From NCBI GenBank assembly GCA_002348385.1, contig DEBD01000005.1, positions 71,743 through 135,742 of the forward strand: a DNA stretch of 64,000 bases, written 5' to 3'. The notes under the pieces were generated by a model. It was not told where the DNA came from and did not search any database. It saw nothing but the letters and a program-made list of their open reading frames with translations. Shown piece by piece: positions 1 through 8,838 of the stretch (its first letter is position 1; each line of letters opens with the position of its first letter). The translations under genes and the position numbers were made by a program. This DNA comes from Gammaproteobacteria bacterium UBA2965. Lineage in GTDB: Bacteria > Pseudomonadota > Gammaproteobacteria > Pseudomonadales > Azotimanducaceae.

Positions 1-824
1 CGCTGCACCTCCACGGCCACATCTTCATAACCGATGCGCCGGTAGGCCTGGTTATAGAAGTTGGTCCTGGGAGACCCCATACCACCAAGCTGAAATGCCA
101 AGGCCGGTTTGCGCTTGGCCACCATCTCATCCACGTTGTCCCCAACGCCGATGACGGCGCCCACGGCGAGCTCGATATCATCAAAGTTGCGCCCAGCCCG
201 CTCCGCGCCGCGCCGCATGGGCTCGAAATACGACTGGGCCGTCGCCGGCGTAAAAGACGTGCCGATCCAACCATCGGCCACTTCACCAGTGAATTCCAGC
301 GCCTTCGGCCCGAGGGTTGCGAGAAAAATCGGAATGTTCGGGTTCGGTTGATGTGCCAGCCTCAGGGCTTTTCCTTCCCCATCGGGCAGGGGCAGCACAT
401 AGTGCTTGCCTTGGTAGTTCAGCTTCTCGCCCGCGAACGCGAGCTTGAGTATTTCAACGAGCTCCTTCATGCGCCCCAACGGGTGTGCAAAGGGCACGCC
501 ATGCAGCCCTTCGACCACCTGAGGGCCACTCACGCCAAGCCCGAGCATGAAGCGATCGTCGCTCATGAGCGCCAAAGACAGCGCAGCCATGGCTAGATTT
601 CCCGGGGCACGCGCGCTGACTTGGGCAATGCCAGAAGCGAGGCGCATCTTAGTCGTCTTGGCCGCTAGGTACGCGAGCGGGGTCATCGCGTCGGTCCCCC
701 ACGCTTCCGCCGACCATGCGACATCGACACCGAGCTTCTCGCACTCGATCGCGTAGTCCACCGAGCGGGTAAATCCGCCCTTCCGATCTGCGTCTACGCC
801 TCCAACGGCAATCGCAGTCTTCAT
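1..824 (-). CDS. LLM class (luciferase-like) flavin/F420-type oxidoreductase, C-terminus cut by window edge
   Basis: TIM-barrel oxidoreductase of the bacterial-luciferase-like family, whose members use F420 or FMN to oxidise or reduce small molecules in the cytosol. The start is the ATG read leftwards from 824 (MKTAIAVGGVDADRKGGF). About 274 codons are visible and the reading frame runs off the left edge, so the gene is partial. Visible family features are the early strand with 'YAIECEKLGVDVAWSAEAWG', the 'LGVSGPQVVEGLHG' loop and 'PIFLATLGPKALE' towards the C-terminus. It is divergent from the amidohydrolase gene. Three further LLM genes lie in the window. Cofactor and substrate cannot be read from the sequence. 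Confidence 0.9.
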   Translation of the reverse strand, partial: MKTAIAVGGVDADRKGGFTRSVDYAIECEKLGVDVAWSAEAWGTDAMTPLAYLAAKTTKMRLASGIAQVSARAPGNLAMAALSLALMSDDRFMLGLGVSGPQVVEGLHGVPFAHPLGRMKELVEILKLAFAGEKLNYQGKHYVLPLPDGEGKALRLAHQPNPNIPIFLATLGPKALEFTGEVADGWIGTSFTPATAQSYFEPMRRGAERAGRNFDDIELAVGAVIGVGDNVDEMVAKRKPALAFQLGGMGSPRTNFYNQAYRRIGYEDVAVEVQ

Positions 825-1158
825 GTCGCCTCCGAATTGCTGCGGCCCGCCAGCGCGGCGAAATCGGCCACCTCGTTAAAAGATATATACGATTAGACTG
901 ACTGGGATATTATCATGAACGCGCGGCATGGGACTGCAGCAATGAGGCATCTGGTATGCTCCTTGGCTCACTCGGACGCGGGACTGACAACGACCGGTGC
1001 TTTACTAGTGGCAAGTAGTGGCAAGTAGTGGCACGTCGCGCATCAATTGGGGTTCGGTCCTGGTGTAAGCTATGAAGAACAGCCGGACCAGTTGCTGGAC
1101 ATGACTCGGGGCACCGAGAGGCAAACTTAGCAGACCGCACATTTTGGGAGGACAAGCG
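825..1158. other. Divergent intergenic region, no gene seen
   Basis: This 334-base gap separates the leftward LLM gene from the rightward amidohydrolase. It holds an AT-rich stretch near 880-915 (with 'agatatata') that could carry the promoter of the leftward gene, and a short 10-base tandem repeat at 1007-1033. The opposite-strand open frames that cross it have no recognisable protein family and run into the amidohydrolase as shadows. I see no small gene or RNA here. Confidence 0.5.
1007..1033. repeat. Short 10-bp tandem repeat (2.7 copies)
   Basis: The unit agtggcaagt occurs twice in a row (1007-1016, 1017-1026), followed by a partial third copy (agtggca). It lies about 125 bases upstream of the amidohydrolase start. 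Function unknown; it may be replication slippage. Confidence 0.7.
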
Positions 1159-2511
1159 ATGGAAATGGGAGACATGATTCTGGTGAGCGTAGACGACCAT
1201 GTCGTCGAACCACCATCCATGGCCGACTTCATGCGGGAACATCTCCCGCAGAAGTACAAAGACCGTGCACCTCGCGTGATCCGCCGCGACGACGGCGCTG
1301 ATGCCTGGCTCATCGAGGGCAAGGAAGTGACCACGTTTGGGCTCAACGCCGTGATGGGACGCGTGCCCGAGGAATGGGGATACGATCCCGGCACATTCGA
1401 ACAGGTGCGCCCGGGCAACTACGATGTACACGAACGCATTCGTGACATGAACGCCAATGGTGTACTCGCCTCCATGAACTTCTCGTCATGGCCCGGCATG
1501 AGCGGCCAGTTCTTTCTACAGAGCAACGACACCGAATTCGCCGGCGCGCTGGTGCGCGCCTACAACGACTGGACCATTCACGAGTGGTGCGCCGCCTATC
1601 CTGGCCGCTTTATTCCGCTGGCGCTTTCGGGCTGTGCGCTGGGGCCAGAGTGGATGGCCGAAGAGATTCATCGCGTAGCCAAGCTCGGCTGTCACGCCAT
1701 CTCCATGGATTCCAACGCGCACATTGCCGGGCTACCGGATTTCCATGGCGACGAGTGGGATCCTGCTTGGCAGGCGTGCCAGGATGCAAACTCCACCATG
1801 GTGTTTCATTTTGGCGGCGTTTTGCAGCGCATGCCGCGCTCGCCGTTCGATGTAATTCCGCACAGCATGCCGTTCTGCAGCGCAACCTTCGCTTCGGAGC
1901 TGCTCTGGTCACCGGTCATGCGCCGCTTTCCCAATGTGAAGGTGGGTTTGGCCGAAACCGGCATCGGCTGGTATGCCTATTGGCTAGAGAAAGCCGACTT
2001 CGTCTACAAGCACCACCGCGCCTGGACCGGCATGGACTTTGGCGACAAGCTCCCTAGCGAGGCATTCAAGGACAGAGTGCTGGTCTGCTTCATCGAGGAC
2101 AACACCGGATTAAAGCTTCGTCACGAGACCGGCGTGGATGGGCTTGCATGGGAATGCGACTACCCCCACTCTGACTCCACCTGGCCACGGTCGCCGGAAA
2201 TTCTGTGGGACTCACTCCAACAGGCCCAGGTTTCCGAGGAAGAGACCCACAAGATCACTTGGGAGAACGCCTGCAAGTTCTACGAATGGGATCCCTTCCA
2301 AAGCGTGCCCAAGGAGCAGGCCAACGTTGCTTCGTTGCGTGCCCTGGCAACTGATGTGGACACGACGCCGAAACGCTACGGGCCGCCACCCAACGAGGAG
2401 GCCATTGCCGCAGTGCGCAGTGGCATGCCGGTGAAGCCTCCAACTATTGATGATCAGCGGGTCGCTCGGCAGGCGCCAGCCACACACCAGCATCCGACGG
2501 CAAACGCCTAG
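1159..2511 (+). CDS. Amidohydrolase family protein (COG2159-type metal-dependent hydrolase/decarboxylase)
   Basis: A 450-residue TIM-barrel enzyme of the amidohydrolase-2 group, which includes aminocarboxymuconate-semialdehyde decarboxylase and acyl/aryl hydrolases. The N-terminal metal motif appears as D12-x-H14 ('SVDDHVVEP'), a further His is at H217 ('VFHFGG'), and the C-terminal catalytic Asp is at about D334 ('ECDYPHSD'). I chose ATG 1159 because a GGGAGGA ribosome site ends about six bases before it; an upstream in-frame TTG (1144) has no such site. An alpha/beta hydrolase follows nine bases later, so the two are probably co-transcribed. The substrate is unknown; hydrolysis or decarboxylation of a ring-cleavage product is plausible. 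Confidence 0.9.
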   Translation: MEMGDMILVSVDDHVVEPPSMADFMREHLPQKYKDRAPRVIRRDDGADAWLIEGKEVTTFGLNAVMGRVPEEWGYDPGTFEQVRPGNYDVHERIRDMNANGVLASMNFSSWPGMSGQFFLQSNDTEFAGALVRAYNDWTIHEWCAAYPGRFIPLALSGCALGPEWMAEEIHRVAKLGCHAISMDSNAHIAGLPDFHGDEWDPAWQACQDANSTMVFHFGGVLQRMPRSPFDVIPHSMPFCSATFASELLWSPVMRRFPNVKVGLAETGIGWYAYWLEKADFVYKHHRAWTGMDFGDKLPSEAFKDRVLVCFIEDNTGLKLRHETGVDGLAWECDYPHSDSTWPRSPEILWDSLQQAQVSEEETHKITWENACKFYEWDPFQSVPKEQANVASLRALATDVDTTPKRYGPPPNEEAIAAVRSGMPVKPPTIDDQRVARQAPATHQHPTANA

Positions 2512-2520
2512 CCCATCCGG

Positions 2521-3471
2521 TTGGGGCGCGGGGATTTGACGGGCTCGGAATCCGCTCCGGCTTGGTTCCGCGAGGCGCTCGCCGCGCCTGGCGACAGCTG
2601 CCGCGTGACGGTTGCCGGCGCATCGATCCACTATCTGCGCTGGGGAGACCCCACCAAGCCGGGTCTGCTCATCATTCCCGGCGGGGGCGGCCACGCCCAT
2701 TGGTTCAGCCATGTTGCGCCTCTACTCGCCGAGCAGTTTCAGGTGGCGTGCATCGACCTGTCCGGCATGGGAGACAGCGACCGCAGAAGCGAGTACCGAT
2801 TCGACACCATGATTGAAGAGGTCATGGGTGTGTGCGAACACGCCGGCATGACAAACTGCGAGGTTCCCCCGATCCTTGCCGGCCACAGCATGGGGGGACA
2901 GTTCGCCGTGCGCGTGGCCAACGCCCAGGGCCACCGGCTGCTCGGCATCATTGCCATAGACGCGCTGCGCCAGGCGTTACTCGACAAAGATCCAGCGGTC
3001 GCCCGCTTCGCGCGCGATGGCCGCTTGGGACGCACGGCTAATCGAGTGTATGACGATCGCGAAGCCGCCATTGCACGGTTTCGGCTACAGCCGGCGCCGC
3101 AGCACCCCATCGAGGCCGACCACGTGCTGGCACACATCGGCCGCCACTCGGTGCATCAGGTGGAAGGCGGCTGGACCTGGAAGTACGACCCCAAGATCTC
3201 CAGCCTGGTGGTGCTGGGGCTGGAGTTCAAGGATCAGCTCACGAGCCTGGCTTGCAGATCAGCGGCCATTTTCGGAGAGCACAGCCATATCGTGGACGAG
3301 CACACCCTGCGACGCATGGACGAAGCCACTGGCGGTGCGGTACCCAGCCTCATCATCCCCGGCGCATCCCACTACCCCATGATCGACAGACCGTTGAGTT
3401 TCGTCGCTACGCTGCGTGCAATTTGCTGTCAGTGGGTGAGCGACTACCGTCGGCAACGAAAAGCTACCTAG
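2521..3471 (+). CDS. Alpha/beta-fold hydrolase
   Basis: A 316-residue cytosolic hydrolase. The nucleophile elbow is GHSMGG (Ser about 123), the oxyanion region 'IIPGGGGHAHWF' lies near residue 52-63, and the C-terminal catalytic His is about H284 in 'ASHYPMIDRP'. The start is uncertain: the frame opens at TTG 2521, nine bases after the amidohydrolase stop, and a second TTG lies at 2536; there is no in-frame ATG early on. The tight spacing supports an operon with the amidohydrolase, possibly acting on successive C-C or ester bonds. It converges with the ligase gene that ends at 3485. Confidence 0.85.
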   Translation: MGRGDLTGSESAPAWFREALAAPGDSCRVTVAGASIHYLRWGDPTKPGLLIIPGGGGHAHWFSHVAPLLAEQFQVACIDLSGMGDSDRRSEYRFDTMIEEVMGVCEHAGMTNCEVPPILAGHSMGGQFAVRVANAQGHRLLGIIAIDALRQALLDKDPAVARFARDGRLGRTANRVYDDREAAIARFRLQPAPQHPIEADHVLAHIGRHSVHQVEGGWTWKYDPKISSLVVLGLEFKDQLTSLACRSAAIFGEHSHIVDEHTLRRMDEATGGAVPSLIIPGASHYPMIDRPLSFVATLRAICCQWVSDYRRQRKAT

Positions 3472-3484
3472 AGCCGGCCAGCCG

Positions 3485-5188
3485 CTATTCCTCAAGTGCC
3501 TGCTCAATCAGTGCCTGGAATTCACGACGGATGACCTTGCCGGATCCGGTGTGCGGCACGTCTTCCGGATCGAATAGCAGCACGCGCCTAGGAACCTTGA
3601 AGGACGACAACTGGGACTTCAGGTAGGCAATGACCTGCTCTTCGTTAATGGGCGCCGCCGGAATGGTAAGCACACCGGCGACCAACCTGTTACTCCCGGA
3701 CTCGCCCGATTCCTGTAACGCGAACACGGCCGAGGTTCTCACCCCCGGCATGAGATTCAACACCTGCTCCACTTCCGTAAGCGATACGTTGGCGCCGCTG
3801 ATCTTTGTCATATCGTCCATGCGCCCACGCACGCGAAGGTAGCCATCTGCGTCGATGACACAAATGTCACCAGATGGATAAAACCCATCCGGGTCGAATG
3901 TCTCCTCGCGCTCGCGCTTGTACAGGCCCTGCATCAACGAATAACCGCGTACATAGAGCTCGCCAGGCTGATCGGCCCCCAGCAGAGCGCCACTCGCCTG
4001 ATCGACGATCTTGTGCTCCACCCCGCTCATGGCACGACCAGACGAAGGCACCTTGTCGTGGGGCAGGTAGTTCGGCTGAGGCCAAGCCGTATGGGCAGCC
4101 AGCGTTTCCGACATGCCGTAGAAACTGGCAAAGTGCGAGATATCCTTGTTCATTTTCCGGGCGGGGATGCGCCCTTCCAGGCGTTCGTTGATGAACTGCA
4201 CGGTTCCGCCCGCGTCGGGCGGACGGCGCACCACACCTGCCGTGTTGTTGCCTAGCAGCCGGAAGCTATAGGGACTTTGCTCGGCATCCATGGTGGCCGC
4301 TAAAGTCGCAAATTGGGGTGGTCGGCCGGAAATAAACGTCACGTCTTCGGTGTCGATCAACTCCATGGTGGTGTGCGGATCGTCGCGTTCCTGAATGACT
4401 AAACAACCACCGACCTGCAGCGTGTAGAGGAGGTTCGCAGACAGCCCGGCGATCCAGAACCAGGGACGGGCGCTGGCAATACGATCACCCTCCTCCAGCA
4501 TCATGTATTCCGCCGCCATACGATAGCTGTGTCGTATGGCGTTGCCGTGGTAGTGCACCACGCCTTTCGGCAAGCCGGTGCTACCGGAGGTGTAGACCAC
4601 GAAAAACAGATCCGCCGGGCATACCTCGCTTTCCACCGCCTGCAACGTCCTTGTAGCGCTCGCATCTCCGGCATTCGGATGATCCAGGAGCTTGCCTGCA
4701 TCGGTGGCCCAGGCTCGGTCGCACTGCCCATAAACGTGAACGTGCCGCAGAAAGGGCGCGTCCACCAGACGCAAGCGTGGCGAGCCCGCACCCCGTAGCG
4801 CCGGAAACGCCAGCTCCATTCGGTCCAGGTAGTCATGGCCCAGATAGCTGGAATCCATGAACAACGTGTTGATGTCCGCGTGGCGCAATACCCAGGCCAG
4901 TTCAGGGGCCTGAAACAGCGTGCTCAGGGGGCTCACCAGCGCACCAATGCGCGCTGCCGCCATGAAGGTGACGGCAAAATCCGGCGAGTTCTTCATGAGA
5001 ATCGCCACGCGGCTTCCCTTGCCGAGGCCCTGCGCCAACATAGCGTTGGCCAGTCGCGCCGAGCGCTGCTCGAGCCCACGGTAGGTCAACCGATCAGCGC
5101 CACATACCAACGCTTCGACATCACCGAAGTGGGTGGAAATGTGGTGAAGCATCCCCGGCACGGTTGGCGTGTATGGCGGTAGTTCCAT
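3485..5188 (-). CDS. AMP-dependent acyl-CoA synthetase/ligase
   Basis: A 567-residue class I adenylate-forming enzyme that would activate a carboxylic acid to its CoA thioester with ATP. The P-loop-like motif YTSGSTGLPKG is at residues 199-209. 'FYGMSET' (A5 motif) follows in the middle, and 'YPSGDICVIDADGYLRVRGR' (A7/A8 motif) begins the C-terminal lid. A Lys near the C-terminus in 'HTGSGKVIRREF' is the usual adenylation Lys. It lies 36 bases downstream of the SDR gene ending at 5225 and is probably co-transcribed with it. Acid substrate unknown. Length is normal for the family. Confidence 0.93.
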   Translation of the reverse strand: MELPPYTPTVPGMLHHISTHFGDVEALVCGADRLTYRGLEQRSARLANAMLAQGLGKGSRVAILMKNSPDFAVTFMAAARIGALVSPLSTLFQAPELAWVLRHADINTLFMDSSYLGHDYLDRMELAFPALRGAGSPRLRLVDAPFLRHVHVYGQCDRAWATDAGKLLDHPNAGDASATRTLQAVESEVCPADLFFVVYTSGSTGLPKGVVHYHGNAIRHSYRMAAEYMMLEEGDRIASARPWFWIAGLSANLLYTLQVGGCLVIQERDDPHTTMELIDTEDVTFISGRPPQFATLAATMDAEQSPYSFRLLGNNTAGVVRRPPDAGGTVQFINERLEGRIPARKMNKDISHFASFYGMSETLAAHTAWPQPNYLPHDKVPSSGRAMSGVEHKIVDQASGALLGADQPGELYVRGYSLMQGLYKREREETFDPDGFYPSGDICVIDADGYLRVRGRMDDMTKISGANVSLTEVEQVLNLMPGVRTSAVFALQESGESGSNRLVAGVLTIPAAPINEEQVIAYLKSQLSSFKVPRRVLLFDPEDVPHTGSGKVIRREFQALIEQALEE

Positions 5189-5224
5189 CGCCTAAGTCTT
5201 GCTCCCTAAGCTTTTTCAGCGGGC

Positions 5225-6154
5225 CTATTGTGCGTCCAGAAACTCCACCAGCGATCCCGGAGCCGTCCCCACGAGCTTCGGCAATCCGGCAATCAACTGC
5301 TCTGCCGTCCACTGCTTGCCATCCGGCGCCGGCAGCATGCCAGCCACCTGCCACCCCTCGTCGATTTCCAGGGCGTTTTCACCAACGCGCAGCATCTGCC
5401 CCGAAATCCACCCGGAGTGCATAGACGCTAAGTAGCAGACCAGCTCGCTACCGAAGGTATCAGGCAGATCGGTGTCTCGCTCTGAACGATCCTTGCGCCG
5501 CGCTCCCAGCGCGGAATCATCAGGGACCGCATTGGACATGCGCGTCTGCCCTCCTGGGCGGATGGCGTTAGCGGTCACTCCCATCTGCTGCGCTTCCAGG
5601 GCGACACCAATGGTGTATCCCATAATGCCAGCCTTGGCGGCACCATAATTGGACTGACCCACATTGCCGAACATGGCACCAGACACCGTATTGATAATGC
5701 GCGCGTTCTGCAGCTGGCCGTCTCTCTTGAACAGCAATCGCCAATGCACCAGCGCATGACGCGTACAACAGAACGTGCCTTTCATGTGCACGTTCATCAC
5801 CAGGTCCCAGTCCTCTTCGGTCATGTTCCAGCTGATTCGGTCGCGAAGAATTCCGGCATTGTTGACTAAAACATCGAGCTTGCCCCAGGTGTCAATGGCT
5901 TGTCGGATGAGATTGGCGCTAGCTTCAAAGTCAGTCACATCGTCGTAGTTGGCCAGTGCCTCCCCGCCCGCCTCCCGGATTTCAGCCACAACCTCGTCGG
6001 CCGGACTGCTACTGGATCCACGACCGTCCAACTCACCGCCGAGGTCGTTTACCAGCACCTTCGCCCCATACCGGGCTAACGCCAGCGCATGGTCGCGCCC
6101 TATACCGCGCCCCGCTCCTGTCACCACCACCACTCTGTCTTCAAGTAGCCTCAT
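5225..6154 (-). CDS. SDR family oxidoreductase (MFE-2/17beta-HSD4-like)
   Basis: A 309-residue NAD(P)-dependent short-chain dehydrogenase. The nucleotide motif TGAGRGIG is at residues 12-19, NNAG at 98-101, and the catalytic set is S158, Y170 and K174 (YGAAK). The segment 'VLVNDLGGELDGRG' after the second strand is typical of the bacterial relatives of the dehydrogenase domain of peroxisomal multifunctional enzyme 2, which oxidise 3-hydroxyacyl-CoAs. It is the first gene of a leftward pair with the acyl-CoA ligase and is divergent from the CoA-transferase. Two close relatives lie at 29475 and 60397. Confidence 0.92.
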   Translation of the reverse strand: MRLLEDRVVVVTGAGRGIGRDHALALARYGAKVLVNDLGGELDGRGSSSSPADEVVAEIREAGGEALANYDDVTDFEASANLIRQAIDTWGKLDVLVNNAGILRDRISWNMTEEDWDLVMNVHMKGTFCCTRHALVHWRLLFKRDGQLQNARIINTVSGAMFGNVGQSNYGAAKAGIMGYTIGVALEAQQMGVTANAIRPGGQTRMSNAVPDDSALGARRKDRSERDTDLPDTFGSELVCYLASMHSGWISGQMLRVGENALEIDEGWQVAGMLPAPDGKQWTAEQLIAGLPKLVGTAPGSLVEFLDAQ

Positions 6155-6409
6155 CCTGTCCCCCTATCTAATTGCTCAGCGGCGTTCGGCTAGCGTCCAA
6201 TGAACTCCGGATCGCGCCCTCGGCGAAACGCCATCGAAATCCGGACGCCAATACAAACAGCATCAAAGAAGCATTCAATCAGAGTTGCCGATGCAGATGA
6301 AGTGTACCGAACGTTAGTGCGCTCATAGTTGCTCGCGCTCAGCCTATACGAGCGGGAACGCACCTGCAGTATCATGCGCCCCACACCACGAGGGCATTGA
6401 GCACGAGAT

Positions 6410-8821
6410 ATGAACTCCTCGAATTCCGAACCCACCCGAGCGCTACCGTTAACCGGCACCCGAGTGTTGGATCTTTCAGGCGAAACAGCCCCTGTGTGCG
6501 GGCAGATGCTCGCCCTGTTCGGCGCCGATGTGGTGCTGGTCGAAGGTGCCACGAGCGAACAAGCACGAGACGACTTCGTCTGGCTGGCTGCCAACGCCGG
6601 CAAACGTAGTGTGGGGCGCAGCGACGCAGCAGGCGACAAGCTGCTGGCCGAGCTGTGCAGCGTTGCCGACGTTGTCATCGACGGCGATCCGCACAACTCG
6701 ATTGGATTCGACCCGCGCGCGGCTTCGCCCCACTTGATTCACGTCAGCGTCAGCGCATTCGGACTTGACGGCCCTCATGCCGATTGGCTGGACACGGAGC
6801 TCATCGCGCAGGCTGCCGGCGGGTTGCTGTTTCTCTCCGGCGATGAACACCACCCACCGGCCCAGATCGGCTTCCCGCTGGCGCACGGCATCGCTGGTGG
6901 CCAGGCCGCCTGTGCGGTACTGATCGCACTAGCCCAACGGCGCCGTACCGGCGAGGGAGCGCGCATCGATGTGTCGCGTCAAGAAAGTGTGGCTTGCCTG
7001 TTGTACACCACGCCCTTCATGGCCCGAATCCACGAGGCACCCGGTATGCGGGGCGACGTGCCGCTCACCGTAGGCGATAGGAAGGTCGTGCGTCGCACCT
7101 TCTGGCCATGCGCGGACGGGCACCTCACCTGGAACGTGTGGACTGGTCCCGGCATGGGCCGCAAGAACGAACCCATGTTCGAATGGATGCGAGATGAGGG
7201 TGTGCCCGAGGCAGAAGAGCTGCTCGCCAAGCCCTGGGAAAAGATGAGCACCAACGACCTGACCCCGGAGTTACTCGAGCTCCTCGACCGCTCGGTGGGC
7301 GATTTTCTGGCTGCGCGCAGCAAGCAGGACATCGACCGCGAAGCCCTGGAGCGGCGCATACTGCTGTTTGTCGTGCGCAGTCTGGAAGACGTGGCCAACA
7401 ACGACCAGCTCACGGCCCGCGAAGCCTTCGGCAGCATGGAACTGGCGGACGGCGAATCCGTGAAGGTGGTCTCTCGCCTGGCCCAATCCACCGCATATCC
7501 GATCGAGGTGGCAGATCGTGCCCCCTCCTGGGGCGCGCACACTGCCACCGTGCGCGACGACTGGCTGCCTCAACCCAACGCGCCCACCCGCAATGATGGC
7601 GCACCCGCCGGCTCGCTGCCCCTGGCTGGCATTCGTGTGCTCGACTTCGGCTGGGCCATCGTTTCACCGTTGACCACCCGCATGCTGTCGATTTTCGGCG
7701 CGGACGTGGTGAAGATCGAAACTCGCAAGCGCCCGGACATGTTGCGCATGACGGGACCTTATCCTCAAGGACACCCGTCTATGGATGGCGGCGCGCCATA
7801 CGTCAGCGTCAACGCAACGAAGCGCAGCCTCGGCATCGATATGAATCACCCCAAGGGGCGCAACGTGCTCTACCGCATGGCCAAGCAAGCAGACATTGTA
7901 TGCGAGAACTTTACGCCGGGTACCGCGGCTCGCCTGGGGTACGGCTACGAGAACTTCCGCGCCATCCGAGAAGACATCATCATGCTCAGCCTATCGATGC
8001 AGGGCCAGACCGGGCCGCGAGCCGATCAGCCGGGATTCGGCAATCACCTGCAGGCCATGAGCGGCCTGGATTATCTGACAGGTTATCCCACGGGGAGACC
8101 CCAGGGGCCCAATCAGGTGCTGCCTGACTTTATCGGCCCCTGGCTGTCCATCGCCAGCCTGCTCTGCGCCCTAGAGCACCGGCGCAATACCGGCGAGGGT
8201 CAATATCTCGACATCTCCCAGCTCGAAGCCATCATGCTCTACCTGCAGCCAGCCCTTATGGAATACGGTGCAACCGGTAACGCTCAGGAACGACACGGAA
8301 ACAGCTCACCCGTTCACGCGCCACACGGAGTTTATCCCGGGCTCGGCGAAGAGCGATGGATCGCCATCGCGGTGACTAGCGATACCGAATGGCATGCCCT
8401 GCACGCCTTACTACCCGAAGCGGCTCAAGCACGTTTCGGCGCAAATATGTCGACTCAGGATCGGCTGCAAGCCAGCCCAGCGCTAGACACAGCGCTCGCC
8501 GCCTGGACCAGCCACCACGACCCGACCGAGCTCGCATCCACATTACAGGCCAATGGGGTGCGCGCTCACCTCGTCAGTGACGGGCAGGACACCATCGATG
8601 ATCCTCAGCTTGCCCATCGAGAACACTACTTTACACGCAACCACGGCAAGCTCGGAGAGTCGCTGATGATCGCCAACTCGTTTCGCATCTCCAGCGCCCA
8701 ACCGAACTACGTGGCTGGACCCCTATACGGCAGCGGTGTCGTGGAAGTACTCGAGGATTGGTTGCAGCTCGATCCCGACGAACTGGTCGAGCTGATGGAA
8801 GCCAAAGTAATCGTGATGTAG
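6410..8821 (+). CDS. Tandem-fused family III CoA-transferase (CaiB/BaiF type)
   Basis: An 803-residue protein made of two CaiB/BaiF domains in one chain. The first domain starts 'LTGTRVLDLSGE' near residue 14 and the second 'LAGIRVLDFGWA' near residue 405; single-domain family members are about 400 residues long. Each half keeps an Asp at the position of the acyl-anhydride-forming catalytic residue: D187 ('ARIDVSRQES') and D601 ('QYLDISQLEA'). The family moves CoA between acyl-CoAs and free acids without ATP. The gene stands alone between a divergent SDR and the convergent MFS gene. The first half is more divergent and has an inserted segment around residues 250-320. Substrates unknown. Confidence 0.92.
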   Translation: MNSSNSEPTRALPLTGTRVLDLSGETAPVCGQMLALFGADVVLVEGATSEQARDDFVWLAANAGKRSVGRSDAAGDKLLAELCSVADVVIDGDPHNSIGFDPRAASPHLIHVSVSAFGLDGPHADWLDTELIAQAAGGLLFLSGDEHHPPAQIGFPLAHGIAGGQAACAVLIALAQRRRTGEGARIDVSRQESVACLLYTTPFMARIHEAPGMRGDVPLTVGDRKVVRRTFWPCADGHLTWNVWTGPGMGRKNEPMFEWMRDEGVPEAEELLAKPWEKMSTNDLTPELLELLDRSVGDFLAARSKQDIDREALERRILLFVVRSLEDVANNDQLTAREAFGSMELADGESVKVVSRLAQSTAYPIEVADRAPSWGAHTATVRDDWLPQPNAPTRNDGAPAGSLPLAGIRVLDFGWAIVSPLTTRMLSIFGADVVKIETRKRPDMLRMTGPYPQGHPSMDGGAPYVSVNATKRSLGIDMNHPKGRNVLYRMAKQADIVCENFTPGTAARLGYGYENFRAIREDIIMLSLSMQGQTGPRADQPGFGNHLQAMSGLDYLTGYPTGRPQGPNQVLPDFIGPWLSIASLLCALEHRRNTGEGQYLDISQLEAIMLYLQPALMEYGATGNAQERHGNSSPVHAPHGVYPGLGEERWIAIAVTSDTEWHALHALLPEAAQARFGANMSTQDRLQASPALDTALAAWTSHHDPTELASTLQANGVRAHLVSDGQDTIDDPQLAHREHYFTRNHGKLGESLMIANSFRISSAQPNYVAGPLYGSGVVEVLEDWLQLDPDELVELMEAKVIVM

Positions 8822-8838
8822 GCCGGTCGGCTTAGCTC

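Noticed and set aside
1007..1033. Tandem repeat considered as a CRISPR or iteron array
   Set aside because: Only 2.7 copies of a 10-base unit without spacers and no replication or cas gene nearby.
913..1431. Minus-strand open frames overlapping the amidohydrolase start
   Set aside because: They are antisense to a clear amidohydrolase N-terminus and show no recognisable domain.
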